Positions 15,416 through 26,709 of a stretch of 64,000 bases of DNA are shown here, piece by piece. A program made the position numbers and the translations under genes. This DNA is from CANHBY01 sp031374415. GTDB taxonomy: Bacteria; Pseudomonadota; Gammaproteobacteria; Burkholderiales; Burkholderiaceae_C. The DNA is taken from positions 1 through 64,000 of the forward strand of contig JANMGB010000275.1 of NCBI GenBank assembly GCA_031374415.1, in the 5' to 3' direction. Below the pieces are notes generated by a model, which made no database searches, was not told the DNA's origin, and was given only the letters and a program-made list of their open reading frames with translations. Numbering within the stretch: position 1 is the stretch's first letter; each line of letters begins with the position of its first letter.

Positions 15416-16372
15416 GTGATCAAGACCCCGGCTCGAAAAGCCCCTGCCAAGAAGTCCGCCGTCAAAACCGCACCCGTGAAAACCAAGGCGCCGCCTGCTG
15501 CCAAAAAAGCAGCGCCGCCAGTGAAAGCGGCCCCATCGAAGACAAAAACAACGGTGAAACCCGTTGTCAACACCAAGCCTGTGGCCAAAAAGGTGGCGGC
15601 AGCATCTCAAGCGCCCGCGAAATCTGCGGCCACACCTGCACCCCGAAAATCTCCAGCCCCCCCATTGAAAACAGCAGCCTCCAAGAATCCTGACAAGACA
15701 TCCCCCCAACCCACCCTCCCGGTGGCGGCACCCCCATTGGTCGTGAAAGCAGCCCCCCCCAAAGCCACGAAGGCTTCGAGGACGGCTGCCCCCTCGCAGG
15801 CCCTGGCGCCGCCCCCTCCTCCAGCCACATCCCGATTTGCCGACCGGTTTGCACCGCCTCGGCCCCCGACGCGACAAATGAGTAATCTGAGCATTGAAAC
15901 CCCCCGCCACGTGCATGTGACCGACCCCAAGCTGGCCAACGCCTGGAAATCAAAGCCTGGCCGCGAGCTGACCGAAGAAGAACTCCAGGCCATGCCTGAG
16001 AGCGAGTACATGAACGACAAGCAGCTCGATTTTTTCCGGGCCCGGCTGCAGACCCAAAAAGACAACCTGCTCAGCAATGCCGGCGAAACCACCGAGCACT
16101 TGCGCGAAGACACTTCGATCGTGCCCGACCCCGCCGACCGCGCCACCATCGAGGAAGAGCACGCCCTGGAGCTGCGCACCCGCGACCGTGAACGCAAGCT
16201 GCTGAAAAAGATCTCACAGTCCCTGATGCGACTTGATTCTGGGGAATATGGCTTTTGTGACGAAACTGGCGAACCCATTGGTTTGGGGCGCCTGATTGCC
16301 CGACCGACCGCTACACTGTCGCTCGAAGCTCAGCAGCGCCGCGAGCTCAAACAAAAGATGTTTGGCGACTGA
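15416..16372 (+). CDS. dksA: DksA/TraR-family regulator with long basic N-terminal extension
   Basis: About 318 residues. The C-terminal 145 residues are DksA-like: LDFFRARLQTQKDNLLSN begins the coiled coil, whose tip region has DPADRATIEEEHALELRTRDRER, followed by a zinc-finger-like tail. That tail reads YGFCDETGEPIGLGRL...LSLEAQQRREL, with one Cys where classical DksA has four, so it probably does not bind zinc, as in the cysteine-poor DksA variants. The first 170 residues are Lys/Ala/Pro-rich and histone H1/AlgP-like, probably disordered and nucleic-acid-binding. The start is GTG 15416, with AGGAG at 15404-15408 nine bases before it. DksA proteins act with ppGpp in the RNA polymerase secondary channel. 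Confidence 0.88.
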   Translation: MIKTPARKAPAKKSAVKTAPVKTKAPPAAKKAAPPVKAAPSKTKTTVKPVVNTKPVAKKVAAASQAPAKSAATPAPRKSPAPPLKTAASKNPDKTSPQPTLPVAAPPLVVKAAPPKATKASRTAAPSQALAPPPPPATSRFADRFAPPRPPTRQMSNLSIETPRHVHVTDPKLANAWKSKPGRELTEEELQAMPESEYMNDKQLDFFRARLQTQKDNLLSNAGETTEHLREDTSIVPDPADRATIEEEHALELRTRDRERKLLKKISQSLMRLDSGEYGFCDETGEPIGLGRLIARPTATLSLEAQQRRELKQKMFGD

Positions 16373-16403
16373 GCGACCTTCCCGCGCCCTGGCAAATTCG
16401 TTT

Positions 16404-18368
16404 ATGGCGGACTCCAAAGACACAACAAGCTTCTTCCGCAAAGTAGTCAAGTTTGTGGCCAGCCCCACCACGGAGTGGGGTGACCTCGGCTCGGCGTCCT
16501 CTGGCGTGCGCGAGAGTGATTTCGCGAAGTCTGAGCTCAAGGCCATGATCGAGCGCAAGCGTCGCAATGACTTTGTGCGCAAGCGCGAATTCGACATGCT
16601 GCGCAAGGTGCGCCGAGAGGGCCTCACGGGTGAACAACTCGCCGCGTTGGACGGCTCTTCACGCATCGACGACTCCGAAGACCGCAACGACGGCAGCGCC
16701 AAGCCCAGCGAGGTCAAAGCCAAAATCGACGAAATCGAGCAGCAAATGGTGGGCGAGGGCCTGTCAGGGCTGCCACGCCGCAACTCGGGCTTTTACACCG
16801 CAGCGACCCAGCCTGCCAAGCTGGACTCCCAACCCGCGCCATTGGCAAGCATACCGGCCAAACTGCCCACATTGACCACCCGCGCCAGCGCGCTCGACGC
16901 CAACACACACGCAAGCCCACCGCGGGCCGCAGCCACACCACCCAAAGATCCGCCCGTCCTCAGCGACTTTGAGCTGGTGCCTCTGCAAGACAAGCCTTGG
17001 GAGCCCGTTTCCGAGACGCCAGCGCCAACGCCTTCGTCTCCCCCCACCTCGGTGTCAGCAAGCCCAGCAGCGCCGACCAAGGTGGCGCCCGCTGCGCCAG
17101 CCCCTGCGGCCGACACCCCCCTCGCCGTCAAGGCAGCCCCGACTGTCGCATCCGCACCCGTGGCACCACGCACCCCGATAGCCGCACCCGCACCCGCACC
17201 CGCACCGTTCGCGATGCCCATGGTGGGCAGCTCGCCCTCCAGCTTTGACGCCTCTCTTGCCGTGGAGGTCAATGAAATCGCCCACGACCCCGAGCTGGAT
17301 GAGGCCGTGATTGCGTTTGCCAACGCAGACTTCGGTTTGTGTGAGCAGTCCTTGCTCGCCATGACTGGGCCGCATGGCGTGCGAGCCCAACATGCAGAGA
17401 CCTGGTTGACGCTGTTTGATTTTTACCGCGCGATTGGCGAGCAGGCCAAGTTTGAAAGCCTGGCCCTCGATTACGCGGGACAGTTTGGCCTGTCTTCCCC
17501 GCAGTGGTTCTCAATGCCTAAGATGGTGGCCGATGCAGCAGCGCAGGACGAGCGTCAGCAGCCTCCGCGTGCCCAGATGGAGCCCGGCACCCTGGGTTGG
17601 GTGTGCCCAGCCAGGCTGGACGAAGAAGAAGTGGCCAAGCTGCGTTCCCTGGCCTTGCAGATGACATTGCCATGGGTATTTGATTGGGCTGATCTGACGG
17701 AGATCGAGCCCCGTGCCTGCGACAGCCTCAGTGACTTGTTCCGCAGCTGGATTGATCAACCGCTTGACATGCGTTGGCTGGGTGGAGAGCAGTTGTTCAG
17801 GGTGCTTGCTGACGCCACCACCGCGGACAATCGTGACGTTGATCCCGTGTACTGGAAGGTCCGGTTTGATGCCCTGCGCATGGTCAACCGCGCAGACCAG
17901 TTCGATGAAGTGGCGATTGACTACTGCGTGACCTATGAGGTCTCCCCCCCGTCCTGGGAGCCGGCCAAATGCGAAGTGCGGGTCAGCGGCTCAGCGCACA
18001 GCACCTCGTCACACCCCTTGTCGGCCGTCAGCGGCGTCTCCACGACTTTCGTTGAATCGCAAATTGTGGAAGAAACAGGCTTGATCGAGATGGTCAGCCT
18101 GGAGCTATCGGGGCAGCTCGTCGGCGACATTGAGCCCACCTTGAGCGACCTGAATGCCCAGCTGAGCAGCGCGTCGATTGTGTCCGTGTCGTGCGCCAAA
18201 CTGATCCGCGTGGACTTCATTGCCGCAGGTGATTTGCTCAACTGGGTGCTGACCAAGCGCAGCGAGAATCGAACCGTGAGCTTCAATGAAGCGCACCGCT
18301 TGATCGCGCTTTTCTTCGGCGCCATGGGCATCAACGAGCACGCGAAGGTCAAAGTACGCACCGTGTGA
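16404..18368 (+). CDS. STAS-domain protein of unknown function
   Basis: About 654 residues, cytoplasmic. The N-terminus (MADSKDTTSFFRKVVKFVA) is followed by a charged helical region, then a Pro/Ala-rich disordered segment (residues about 150-280). A central part contains ELDEAVIAFANADFGLCEQSL, resembling a tetratricopeptide-like helical unit. The last 100 residues, from MVSLELSGQLVGDIEPTLSDLNAQL, look like a STAS domain, the fold of anti-sigma-factor antagonists. It lies 76 bp before hslV and 31 bp after the dksA-like gene. Its role and any partner are unknown. The ATG at 16404 is preferred over an upstream extension that would run through the dksA end. Confidence 0.75.
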   Translation: MADSKDTTSFFRKVVKFVASPTTEWGDLGSASSGVRESDFAKSELKAMIERKRRNDFVRKREFDMLRKVRREGLTGEQLAALDGSSRIDDSEDRNDGSAKPSEVKAKIDEIEQQMVGEGLSGLPRRNSGFYTAATQPAKLDSQPAPLASIPAKLPTLTTRASALDANTHASPPRAAATPPKDPPVLSDFELVPLQDKPWEPVSETPAPTPSSPPTSVSASPAAPTKVAPAAPAPAADTPLAVKAAPTVASAPVAPRTPIAAPAPAPAPFAMPMVGSSPSSFDASLAVEVNEIAHDPELDEAVIAFANADFGLCEQSLLAMTGPHGVRAQHAETWLTLFDFYRAIGEQAKFESLALDYAGQFGLSSPQWFSMPKMVADAAAQDERQQPPRAQMEPGTLGWVCPARLDEEEVAKLRSLALQMTLPWVFDWADLTEIEPRACDSLSDLFRSWIDQPLDMRWLGGEQLFRVLADATTADNRDVDPVYWKVRFDALRMVNRADQFDEVAIDYCVTYEVSPPSWEPAKCEVRVSGSAHSTSSHPLSAVSGVSTTFVESQIVEETGLIEMVSLELSGQLVGDIEPTLSDLNAQLSSASIVSVSCAKLIRVDFIAAGDLLNWVLTKRSENRTVSFNEAHRLIALFFGAMGINEHAKVKVRTV

Positions 18369-18444
18369 GGCAATCGCCCTTGGAGCGCGGTTTGTTACAC
18401 CCCTGCGCCTTGAATCAGGCCTTGATGCCACCATCTCCGTGCCT

Positions 18445-18981
18445 ATGGAAAATTATCACGGTACGACCATTGTCAGCGTTCGGCGCGGCAACCAAGTCGC
18501 CCTCGGCGGTGACGGGCAAGTCACGCTGGGGCACATCATCATCAAATCGAGTGCACGCAAAGTTCGCAAGCTGCACCGCGATCAAGTGCTGGCCGGCTTT
18601 GCGGGGGCCACTGCAGACGCGTTTACGCTCTTCGAGCGCTTTGAAGCCAAGCTCGAAAAGCACCAGGGCCACCTGACCCGTTCCGCCATTGAGCTGACCA
18701 AAGACTGGCGCACCGACCGTGTATTGCGCCGCCTGGAGGCGATGTTGGCCGTGGCCGACCGCGAGACCTCACTCATCATCACGGGCAACGGCGATGTGCT
18801 GGAGCCTGAGTACGGCATTGTGGCCATCGGCTCCGGAGGCGCCTATGCACAGGCGGCTGCCCGGGCTTTGCTGGAGCACACCGCCATGACCCCGGCGGAG
18901 GTCATCAAACGCTCGCTGGAAATCGCCGGCGACCTGTGCATCTACACCAATCAAAACCACCTCATCGAGACCCTCGACTGA
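18445..18981 (+). CDS. hslV: ATP-dependent protease subunit HslV
   Basis: A 178-residue threonine peptidase of the HslUV (ClpQY) complex. After Met the sequence reads ENYHGTTIVSVRRG; the first Thr of TTIV becomes the N-terminal nucleophile after processing of a short propeptide. The blocks ALGGDGQVTLG and the C-terminal GDLCIYTNQNH are standard. The gene precedes hslU by 83 bp, the usual order. An upstream in-frame GTG (18439) would add two residues. Confidence 0.97.
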   Translation: MENYHGTTIVSVRRGNQVALGGDGQVTLGHIIIKSSARKVRKLHRDQVLAGFAGATADAFTLFERFEAKLEKHQGHLTRSAIELTKDWRTDRVLRRLEAMLAVADRETSLIITGNGDVLEPEYGIVAIGSGGAYAQAAARALLEHTAMTPAEVIKRSLEIAGDLCIYTNQNHLIETLD

Positions 18982-19064
18982 GTCGCCGCCCCACGGGCTT
19001 CAGGCATCGCGTTGTTTGGATGTCCGTGCGCCCGCCCCCTTGCATTTGAATGATCAGTGAGCCC

Positions 19065-20390
19065 ATGAGCGCCATGACCCCCCAAGAAATCGTCTCCGAA
19101 CTCGACCGCCACATCGTGGGGCAAAAAGCCGCCAAGCGCGCCGTGGCCATTGCCCTGCGCAACCGCTGGCGCCGCCAACAGGTGGATGAGAAGCTGCGCG
19201 GCGAGATCACCCCTAAAAACATCCTCATGATCGGCCCCACGGGCGTGGGCAAAACCGAGATCGCAAGGCGCTTGGCCAAGCTGGCCGACGCCCCGTTCAT
19301 CAAAGTCGAGGCCACCAAGTTCACCGAGGTCGGCTATGTGGGCAAAGATGTCGACACCATCATCCGAGACCTGGTCGACATGGCGGTCAAGCAAGAGCGT
19401 GAAGCCGCCATCCGGCGTCAACGTGCTCACGCCGAAGACGCTGCCGAAGACCGGGTGCTGGATATTTTGGTGCCCATGGCCCGACTCGAGGGCAACCCGC
19501 CCCCACCCGACAATGCGGCACGCCAAGTCATGCGCAAGCGGCTGCGCGAGGGCACGCTGGACGACAAAGAGATCGACGTCGAAGTGTCCGAACAGCGCCC
19601 CACGCTGGAGATCATGGGCCCTGCCGGCATGGAAGAAATGGCCGAGCAGCTCAAGGGCATGTTTGCCAATGTAGGGGCGCCGCTCAAGCGCAAAACGCGC
19701 CAGCTCAAGATCAAAGATGCCCTCAAACTGCTGACCGATGAAGAAGCCGCGAAGCTGGTCAACGAAGACGACATCAAACAAACCGCCCTGCACAACGCAG
19801 AGCAAAACGGCATCGTGTTCATTGATGAGATCGACAAGGTGGCCTCGCGCTCCGACAGCGGCAGCGCCGAAGTCTCACGCCAAGGCGTGCAGCGCGATCT
19901 GCTGCCCCTGGTGGAGGGCACCACCGTCAACACCAAGTACGGGATGGTCAAGACCGATCACATTTTGTTCATTGCCTCCGGGGCTTTTCATCTGGCCAAG
20001 CCCAGTGATTTGATCCCCGAGTTGCAGGGCCGTTTTCCGATCCGGGTCGAGCTGGGCTCGCTGAGCGTGGATGACTTTGAAGCCATCCTCACCCAAACCC
20101 ACGCCAGCCTGGTCAGGCAATATGAAGCCCTGCTGGCCACCGAAGGCGTGACGCTCGACTTCACGCCCGAGGCCATCCGCCGCCTGGCGCAAATTGCGTT
20201 TGACGTCAACGAGCAAACCGAAAACATCGGCGCACGGCGCCTGTCCACCGTGATGGAGCGCTTGCTGGATGAGGTGAGTTTCGATGCGCCCAAACTTAGC
20301 GGCGAAACGGTACGCTTGACCGCCGAAACCGTCAACGCCAAACTGGCCGAGCTCGCCAAAAACGAAGACCTGTCGCGCTATATTTTGTGA
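19065..20390 (+). CDS. hslU: ATP-dependent protease ATPase subunit HslU
   Basis: A 441-residue AAA+ unfoldase that feeds substrates into HslV. It begins MSAMTPQEIVSELDRHIVGQ. Walker A is GPTGVGKTEIARR, Walker B is IVFIDEIDKVA, and the pore motif region around FTEVGYVGKDVD is present. It ends with the conserved DLSRYIL tail, which inserts into HslV to activate it. An upstream ATG (19050) is also in frame; 19065 matches the family start better. Heat-shock control is usual, but no sigma-32 site was identified here. Confidence 0.97.
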   Translation: MSAMTPQEIVSELDRHIVGQKAAKRAVAIALRNRWRRQQVDEKLRGEITPKNILMIGPTGVGKTEIARRLAKLADAPFIKVEATKFTEVGYVGKDVDTIIRDLVDMAVKQEREAAIRRQRAHAEDAAEDRVLDILVPMARLEGNPPPPDNAARQVMRKRLREGTLDDKEIDVEVSEQRPTLEIMGPAGMEEMAEQLKGMFANVGAPLKRKTRQLKIKDALKLLTDEEAAKLVNEDDIKQTALHNAEQNGIVFIDEIDKVASRSDSGSAEVSRQGVQRDLLPLVEGTTVNTKYGMVKTDHILFIASGAFHLAKPSDLIPELQGRFPIRVELGSLSVDDFEAILTQTHASLVRQYEALLATEGVTLDFTPEAIRRLAQIAFDVNEQTENIGARRLSTVMERLLDEVSFDAPKLSGETVRLTAETVNAKLAELAKNEDLSRYIL

Positions 20391-20435
20391 TGCCCACGTT
20401 GGCCACAACTTTGAATCGTGTCCGCCCGGTACCCT

Positions 20436-21650
20436 ATGCCTTCCTATGACGCGGTCGTGATTGGTGCTGGCGCGGCCGGCCTGTTTTGTGCGGGCATGGC
20501 GGGGCAGTTGGGCGTGCGGGTCTTGCTCATTGACCATGCCGACAAGGTGGCCGAAAAGATTCGCATCTCGGGCGGTGGGCGCTGCAACTTCACCAACCGC
20601 GACACCTCGCCCGCGCAGTTCCTGTCGGCCAATCCCCATTTTTGCCGCTCGGCCTTGGCCCGCTACACGCCGCAAGACTTTCTAGCCCTGCTTCAACGCC
20701 ACAGCATCCCTTGGCACGAAAAGCACAAGGGTCAGCTGTTTTGTGATCGCTCCGCCGAAGACATCATCCAACTGCTGCTAGACGAGTGCGCGCAAGGCGG
20801 CGTGGAGCGTTGGCAGCCCTGCACCGTGGCGACTGTTCGCCAAGTGGAAGCCGGCGGTTTCGAGCTGGACACCGACCGCGGCCCCATACAGACCCATCGC
20901 GTGGTGGTGGCCACGGGCGGCTTGTCGATCCCGAAGATCGGCGCCACCGACTTCGGCTACCGCCTGGCCAAGCAATTCGGGCACCGCCTGCAAGACACCC
21001 GTCCCGCGCTGGCGCCACTCACCTTTGATGCGGCATCATGGAGCCCCTTCGTGCCCTTGGCGGGCTTGTCACTCCCCGTGAGGATCCAGACGGGCAAGGG
21101 CAGCCGCGCGGGGCAATTTCTCGAAGACCTGCTGTTCACCCACCGTGGCCTCAGTGGCCCAGCGGTGCTGCAAATTTCAAGCTATTGGCAACCCGGTACG
21201 CCGTTGCAAATCGATCTGGCGCCCGAGGCAGACCTGAGCGCCGCCTTGCTACAGGCCAAGGCCAGCTCCAAACGCAAGTTGAGCAACGAGCTGGCCACCC
21301 TGCTGCCCACACGGCTGGCGCAAACCTGGCTTGACAACCGCCCCGGGTGGGAAGACAAGTCGATGCCCGACCTGCGCGACAAAGACCTGCAGCAACTCGC
21401 CACCAGCCTGCAAGACTGGCAACTCACTCCCGATGGCACCGCAGGCTACCGCAAGGCTGAAGTGACAGCGGGGGGCGTCGACACCCGCGACATCAGCTCC
21501 CAAACGCTGGAAAGCCAACGCACACCGGGCCTGTACTTCATTGGCGAAGTGCTGGATGTGACGGGCTGGCTGGGCGGCTACAACTTCCAGTGGGCTTGGG
21601 CCAGCGGGGCAGCGTGCGCCCGCGCGCTCGCTGCGGCGATGCCGGCTTGA
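20436..21650 (+). CDS. BaiN/HI0933-family NAD(P)/FAD-dependent oxidoreductase
   Basis: About 404 residues. The FAD-binding dinucleotide fold is at the N-terminus (YDAVVIGAGAAGLFCAGMAG), followed by RISGGGRCNFTN, the signature of HI0933-like flavoproteins. The C-terminal part VTAGGVDTRDISSQTLESQ and GLYFIGEVLDVTGWLGGYN are both diagnostic. The physiological reaction is not settled for this family in proteobacteria. ATG 20436 is chosen over GTG 20418. It follows hslU by 45 bp and may share its transcript. Confidence 0.88.
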   Translation: MPSYDAVVIGAGAAGLFCAGMAGQLGVRVLLIDHADKVAEKIRISGGGRCNFTNRDTSPAQFLSANPHFCRSALARYTPQDFLALLQRHSIPWHEKHKGQLFCDRSAEDIIQLLLDECAQGGVERWQPCTVATVRQVEAGGFELDTDRGPIQTHRVVVATGGLSIPKIGATDFGYRLAKQFGHRLQDTRPALAPLTFDAASWSPFVPLAGLSLPVRIQTGKGSRAGQFLEDLLFTHRGLSGPAVLQISSYWQPGTPLQIDLAPEADLSAALLQAKASSKRKLSNELATLLPTRLAQTWLDNRPGWEDKSMPDLRDKDLQQLATSLQDWQLTPDGTAGYRKAEVTAGGVDTRDISSQTLESQRTPGLYFIGEVLDVTGWLGGYNFQWAWASGAACARALAAAMPA

Positions 21651-21741
21651 TGAAAAGGTCAACGCCTTGAGAACAGACAGTGACGCGGTAGGGTGGTGTC
21701 CAGTAAGATGCGCCACCTTACCGCTCTAACCGCCTGCCGTC

Positions 21742-22107
21742 ATGACCACGCCCTCGTTGTTGACCCAGCACTGCACACCCTTAATCGGCGTACCGCCCAT
21801 GAGCGAGGCGCAAATTCTGGCCCACTTGGCCCAATCCCCCGAGGTTCAGGGCTGGCTCTGGGCGCAGGGTTCGCTTGAACGTGTGGCCGAGTTCAAAGAC
21901 TTTCACGACACCATGACCTTCGTGAACGCGCTGGCCAACATCTGTCACGAGGAAGACCACCACCCCACCCTCACGGTCACCTACAACCGCTGCGTGATCC
22001 GCTTTGACACCCACTCGGTGGGCGGCGTGTCGGTGAACGATTTCATTTGTGCCGCCAAGGTCAACGCCTTGCTCGGCACATGGCCGCCCCAAAGACAGGC
22101 CGCATGA
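21742..22107 (+). CDS. phhB: pterin-4a-carbinolamine dehydratase
   Basis: A 121-residue PCD/DCoH protein that recycles tetrahydrobiopterin by dehydrating the 4a-hydroxy form. The catalytic region reads ICHEEDHHPTLTVTYN, with paired His and the Pro of the pterin-binding motif. The N-terminal CTPLIGVPPMSEAQI matches the family, so the ATG at 21742 is kept over one at 21799. No phenylalanine hydroxylase gene is in the window. Its end overlaps rsgA by four bases (ATGA). Confidence 0.9.
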   Translation: MTTPSLLTQHCTPLIGVPPMSEAQILAHLAQSPEVQGWLWAQGSLERVAEFKDFHDTMTFVNALANICHEEDHHPTLTVTYNRCVIRFDTHSVGGVSVNDFICAAKVNALLGTWPPQRQAA

Positions 22108-23018
22108 ACGAGTTTCACACCCTCGATCTGGGCCTGGTGGTGGCGGGCTTCGGCCGCCACTACCTGATCGAAACGCCCGAAGGACGCCGCATCACCTGCA
22201 CGCCCCGGGGAAAGAAGAGCGATTGCGTGGTCGGCGACCGCGTGCGCTGGATGCCAACCAACAGCCAGGGCGGAGAAGGCGTGATCGAGCACATTGAGCC
22301 GCGACGCAATTTACTGTTTCGCCAAGACGCCCTGAAAACCAAAGCCTTTGCGGCCAACCTGGACCAGGTGTTGGTGATGGTGGCCAGCCTGCCTGTATTC
22401 AGTGAGTCCCAATTGGCGCGTGCCTTGATTGCCGCCGAGCACGCCCAAATCACGGCCCACATTGTCCTGAACAAAACCGATCTGCCTGAAATCGCAGCCG
22501 CGCGTGCGCGCTTGGCGCCCTATATCGCCATGGGCTACCACGTCATCACGCTCGGCCTGAAGACCGACCCTGAGGCCGCACTGGCCTTGCTCGAAACGCG
22601 CATTACCGGCAAGGCCAGTCTGGTGCTGGGCCCCAGCGGCGCCGGCAAAAGCACCCTCATCAACCTCATGGCGCCAATGGCCCGTGCAGCGGTGGGAGAG
22701 ATCTCCAAGGCCCTGCAAGCCGGGCGCCACACGACCACCCACACCCAGTGGCACTGGCTTGACGCGCAGCGCCAGACAGCCCTGCTCGACTCGCCTGGCT
22801 TTCAAGAGTTTGGCCTGCGCCAGATCAAGGCCGAGCAACTGGCCCGCCTGATGCCCGACCTGGCGCCGCACACTGCCGAGTGCAAGTTCTACAACTGCAC
22901 CCACCAACACGAGCCCGCCTGCGGCGTGCGCGCGGCCCTGGAACGGGGCGACATCACCCCCACCCGCTACCGCATCTACGGCGAGCTGTGGCGTGAGATG
23001 TCAACCCCGCGCTGGTAG
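22104..23018 (+). CDS. rsgA: ribosome small-subunit maturation GTPase RsgA
   Basis: A 304-residue circularly permuted GTPase acting late in 30S assembly. An N-terminal OB fold is followed by G4 (LNKTDL), G1 (GPSGAGKSTLIN) and G3 (DSPGFQEFGL) in permuted order, then the zinc knuckle CKFYNCTHQHEPACGV. ATG 22104 overlaps the phhB stop and begins the conserved NEFHTLDLGLVVAGFGRHY; the frame could start earlier, but only inside phhB. The stop codon directly abuts a mobile repeat element. Confidence 0.95.
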   Translation: MNEFHTLDLGLVVAGFGRHYLIETPEGRRITCTPRGKKSDCVVGDRVRWMPTNSQGGEGVIEHIEPRRNLLFRQDALKTKAFAANLDQVLVMVASLPVFSESQLARALIAAEHAQITAHIVLNKTDLPEIAAARARLAPYIAMGYHVITLGLKTDPEAALALLETRITGKASLVLGPSGAGKSTLINLMAPMARAAVGEISKALQAGRHTTTHTQWHWLDAQRQTALLDSPGFQEFGLRQIKAEQLARLMPDLAPHTAECKFYNCTHQHEPACGVRAALERGDITPTRYRIYGELWREMSTPRW

Positions 23019-23364
23019 GCCTGGTACCCCGTCTCAGTGAACTTGAAAGGTTGAGTTGTTGCAAAGCCGATTGCGAAGTGCACAGGCCCTAGATTCCCGC
23101 CTGCGCGGGAAAGACATAGGGAGATGCCATGCCCTGCGCCCGTCATCCCCGCCGCCTCCCGTCATCCCCCCCGCCAACCCTCATCCCCGCCGCCGCCCGT
23201 CATCCCCGCCGCCTCCCGTCATCCCCGCGAAGGCGGGGATCCAGGATGGTGCCTCATGCGCAACATCCCCGCGCACCGCATTCCCTCAAGCTCAGCTTGC
23301 TTGTGCGCCACCTTTTCGCTTTGGCGAAGCAACCTTTCAAATCCACTGAGACGGGGTACCAGGC
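23019..23364 (+). repeat. mobile-looking repeat element A with inverted ends
   Basis: The 375 bp between rsgA and gyrB hold no gene. Ends 23019-23053 and 23330-23364 are 35-bp inverted repeats with two mismatches, each containing GGTACC and the sequence CAACCTTTCAA. Inside are a REP-like palindrome (CCCGCCTGCGCGGG, 23097-23110), a tandem array of CGTCATCCCCGCCGCCTC-type units of about 19-20 bp (about 23139-23245) ending in a CCCCGCGAAGGCGGGG palindrome, and a tail matching element B at 61.5 kb. It abuts the rsgA stop, which suggests insertion. Confidence 0.8.
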
Positions 23365-23393
23365 GCGCCCTCTAAGTTGCTGCCGAGCGCACC

Positions 23394-25916
<2,523 letters not shown>

Positions 25917-25985
25917 GGGTGAAGGTTTCCGGAAACAACGATCAGAACAACGAGCTCTATGTGATCAGCTTGGGCGCACGCTGCC

Positions 25986-26663
25986 TCAATGGTCTTCCCA
26001 CCACTTCTGTGCGACCGCGCGGTCGAAGGGAGGAAGAATCGCCTTCTGAATGTCGACCCCTTTGAGGGCAGGAAACTTGGCGCGGAACATGGCTTCATCT
26101 GTGGCAAAGCGGTCTGAAATCTCGATGTCGAATGTGCCACCGGATGCGCCTCCCACAGCCTGATCGATCAGAGGCAGGGTTCCACCCGCCTTGAATTCCT
26201 TGCCCTGACGCTCACGCAGTGTGGCCGAAAGGTGCCCCAAATAGAAGACGCCGGATGACTTGACCTCCAGCGGCAAGTGGATGGGCACGAAGTAACTCGC
26301 GATGATCGGAAAAGACATGGCCTGGGCGTTGATCCCTCGGATTTCATATTTCCCTTGATCCAGGGGCAGCCGCAGGAGGTAAGTATTCCCGGCCTCGGGT
26401 GTTCCCGTCTCGTTTTTTGCTTTGGCATCCATCAGGAAGTTCGCATTTTCCTTGGAGCCAGGCTTCTCAATGAAAACGAGCGATGCCTTGGGTTGAAACG
26501 AGGTTCGATAGGCATTTTTCAGCGTGGCGGTCATCAAGTAAATAGGTTTGCTGGCCGGGGTGACACGTTCTTCTTCGCTTTCAAATGCCATCTTGTTCGT
26601 GGCACAGCCTGACACGAGGGCTGCGAGGCTGAGCAGGAACGCGTAAAGCAGTCGACTTTTCAT
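25986..26663 (-). CDS. putative lipoprotein of unknown function
   Basis: A 225-residue protein with a lipoprotein signal: MKSRLLYAFLLSLAALVSGC, with the lipobox LVSGC and Cys20 as the acylation site. The mature part has beta-rich sequence (YLLRLPLDQGKYEIRGIN; SGVFYLGHLSATL) and no motif I can name. The residue after Cys20 is Ala, not Asp, so outer-membrane sorting is expected. It sits between dnaN and gyrB (46 and 69 bp gaps), which breaks the usual adjacency. ATG 26663 is chosen over a GTG one codon upstream. Confidence 0.8.
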   Translation of the reverse strand: MKSRLLYAFLLSLAALVSGCATNKMAFESEEERVTPASKPIYLMTATLKNAYRTSFQPKASLVFIEKPGSKENANFLMDAKAKNETGTPEAGNTYLLRLPLDQGKYEIRGINAQAMSFPIIASYFVPIHLPLEVKSSGVFYLGHLSATLRERQGKEFKAGGTLPLIDQAVGGASGGTFDIEISDRFATDEAMFRAKFPALKGVDIQKAILPPFDRAVAQKWWEDH

Positions 26664-26709
26664 CACAATGATTTCCTTGGTAAAAAAAAATGGGAGGGCC
26701 TGGAAAGAC

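Noticed and set aside
23139..23245. Possible CRISPR array
   Set aside because: Units of about 19-20 bases are tandem with no unique spacers, and no cas gene is present. It is a REP-type tandem array.
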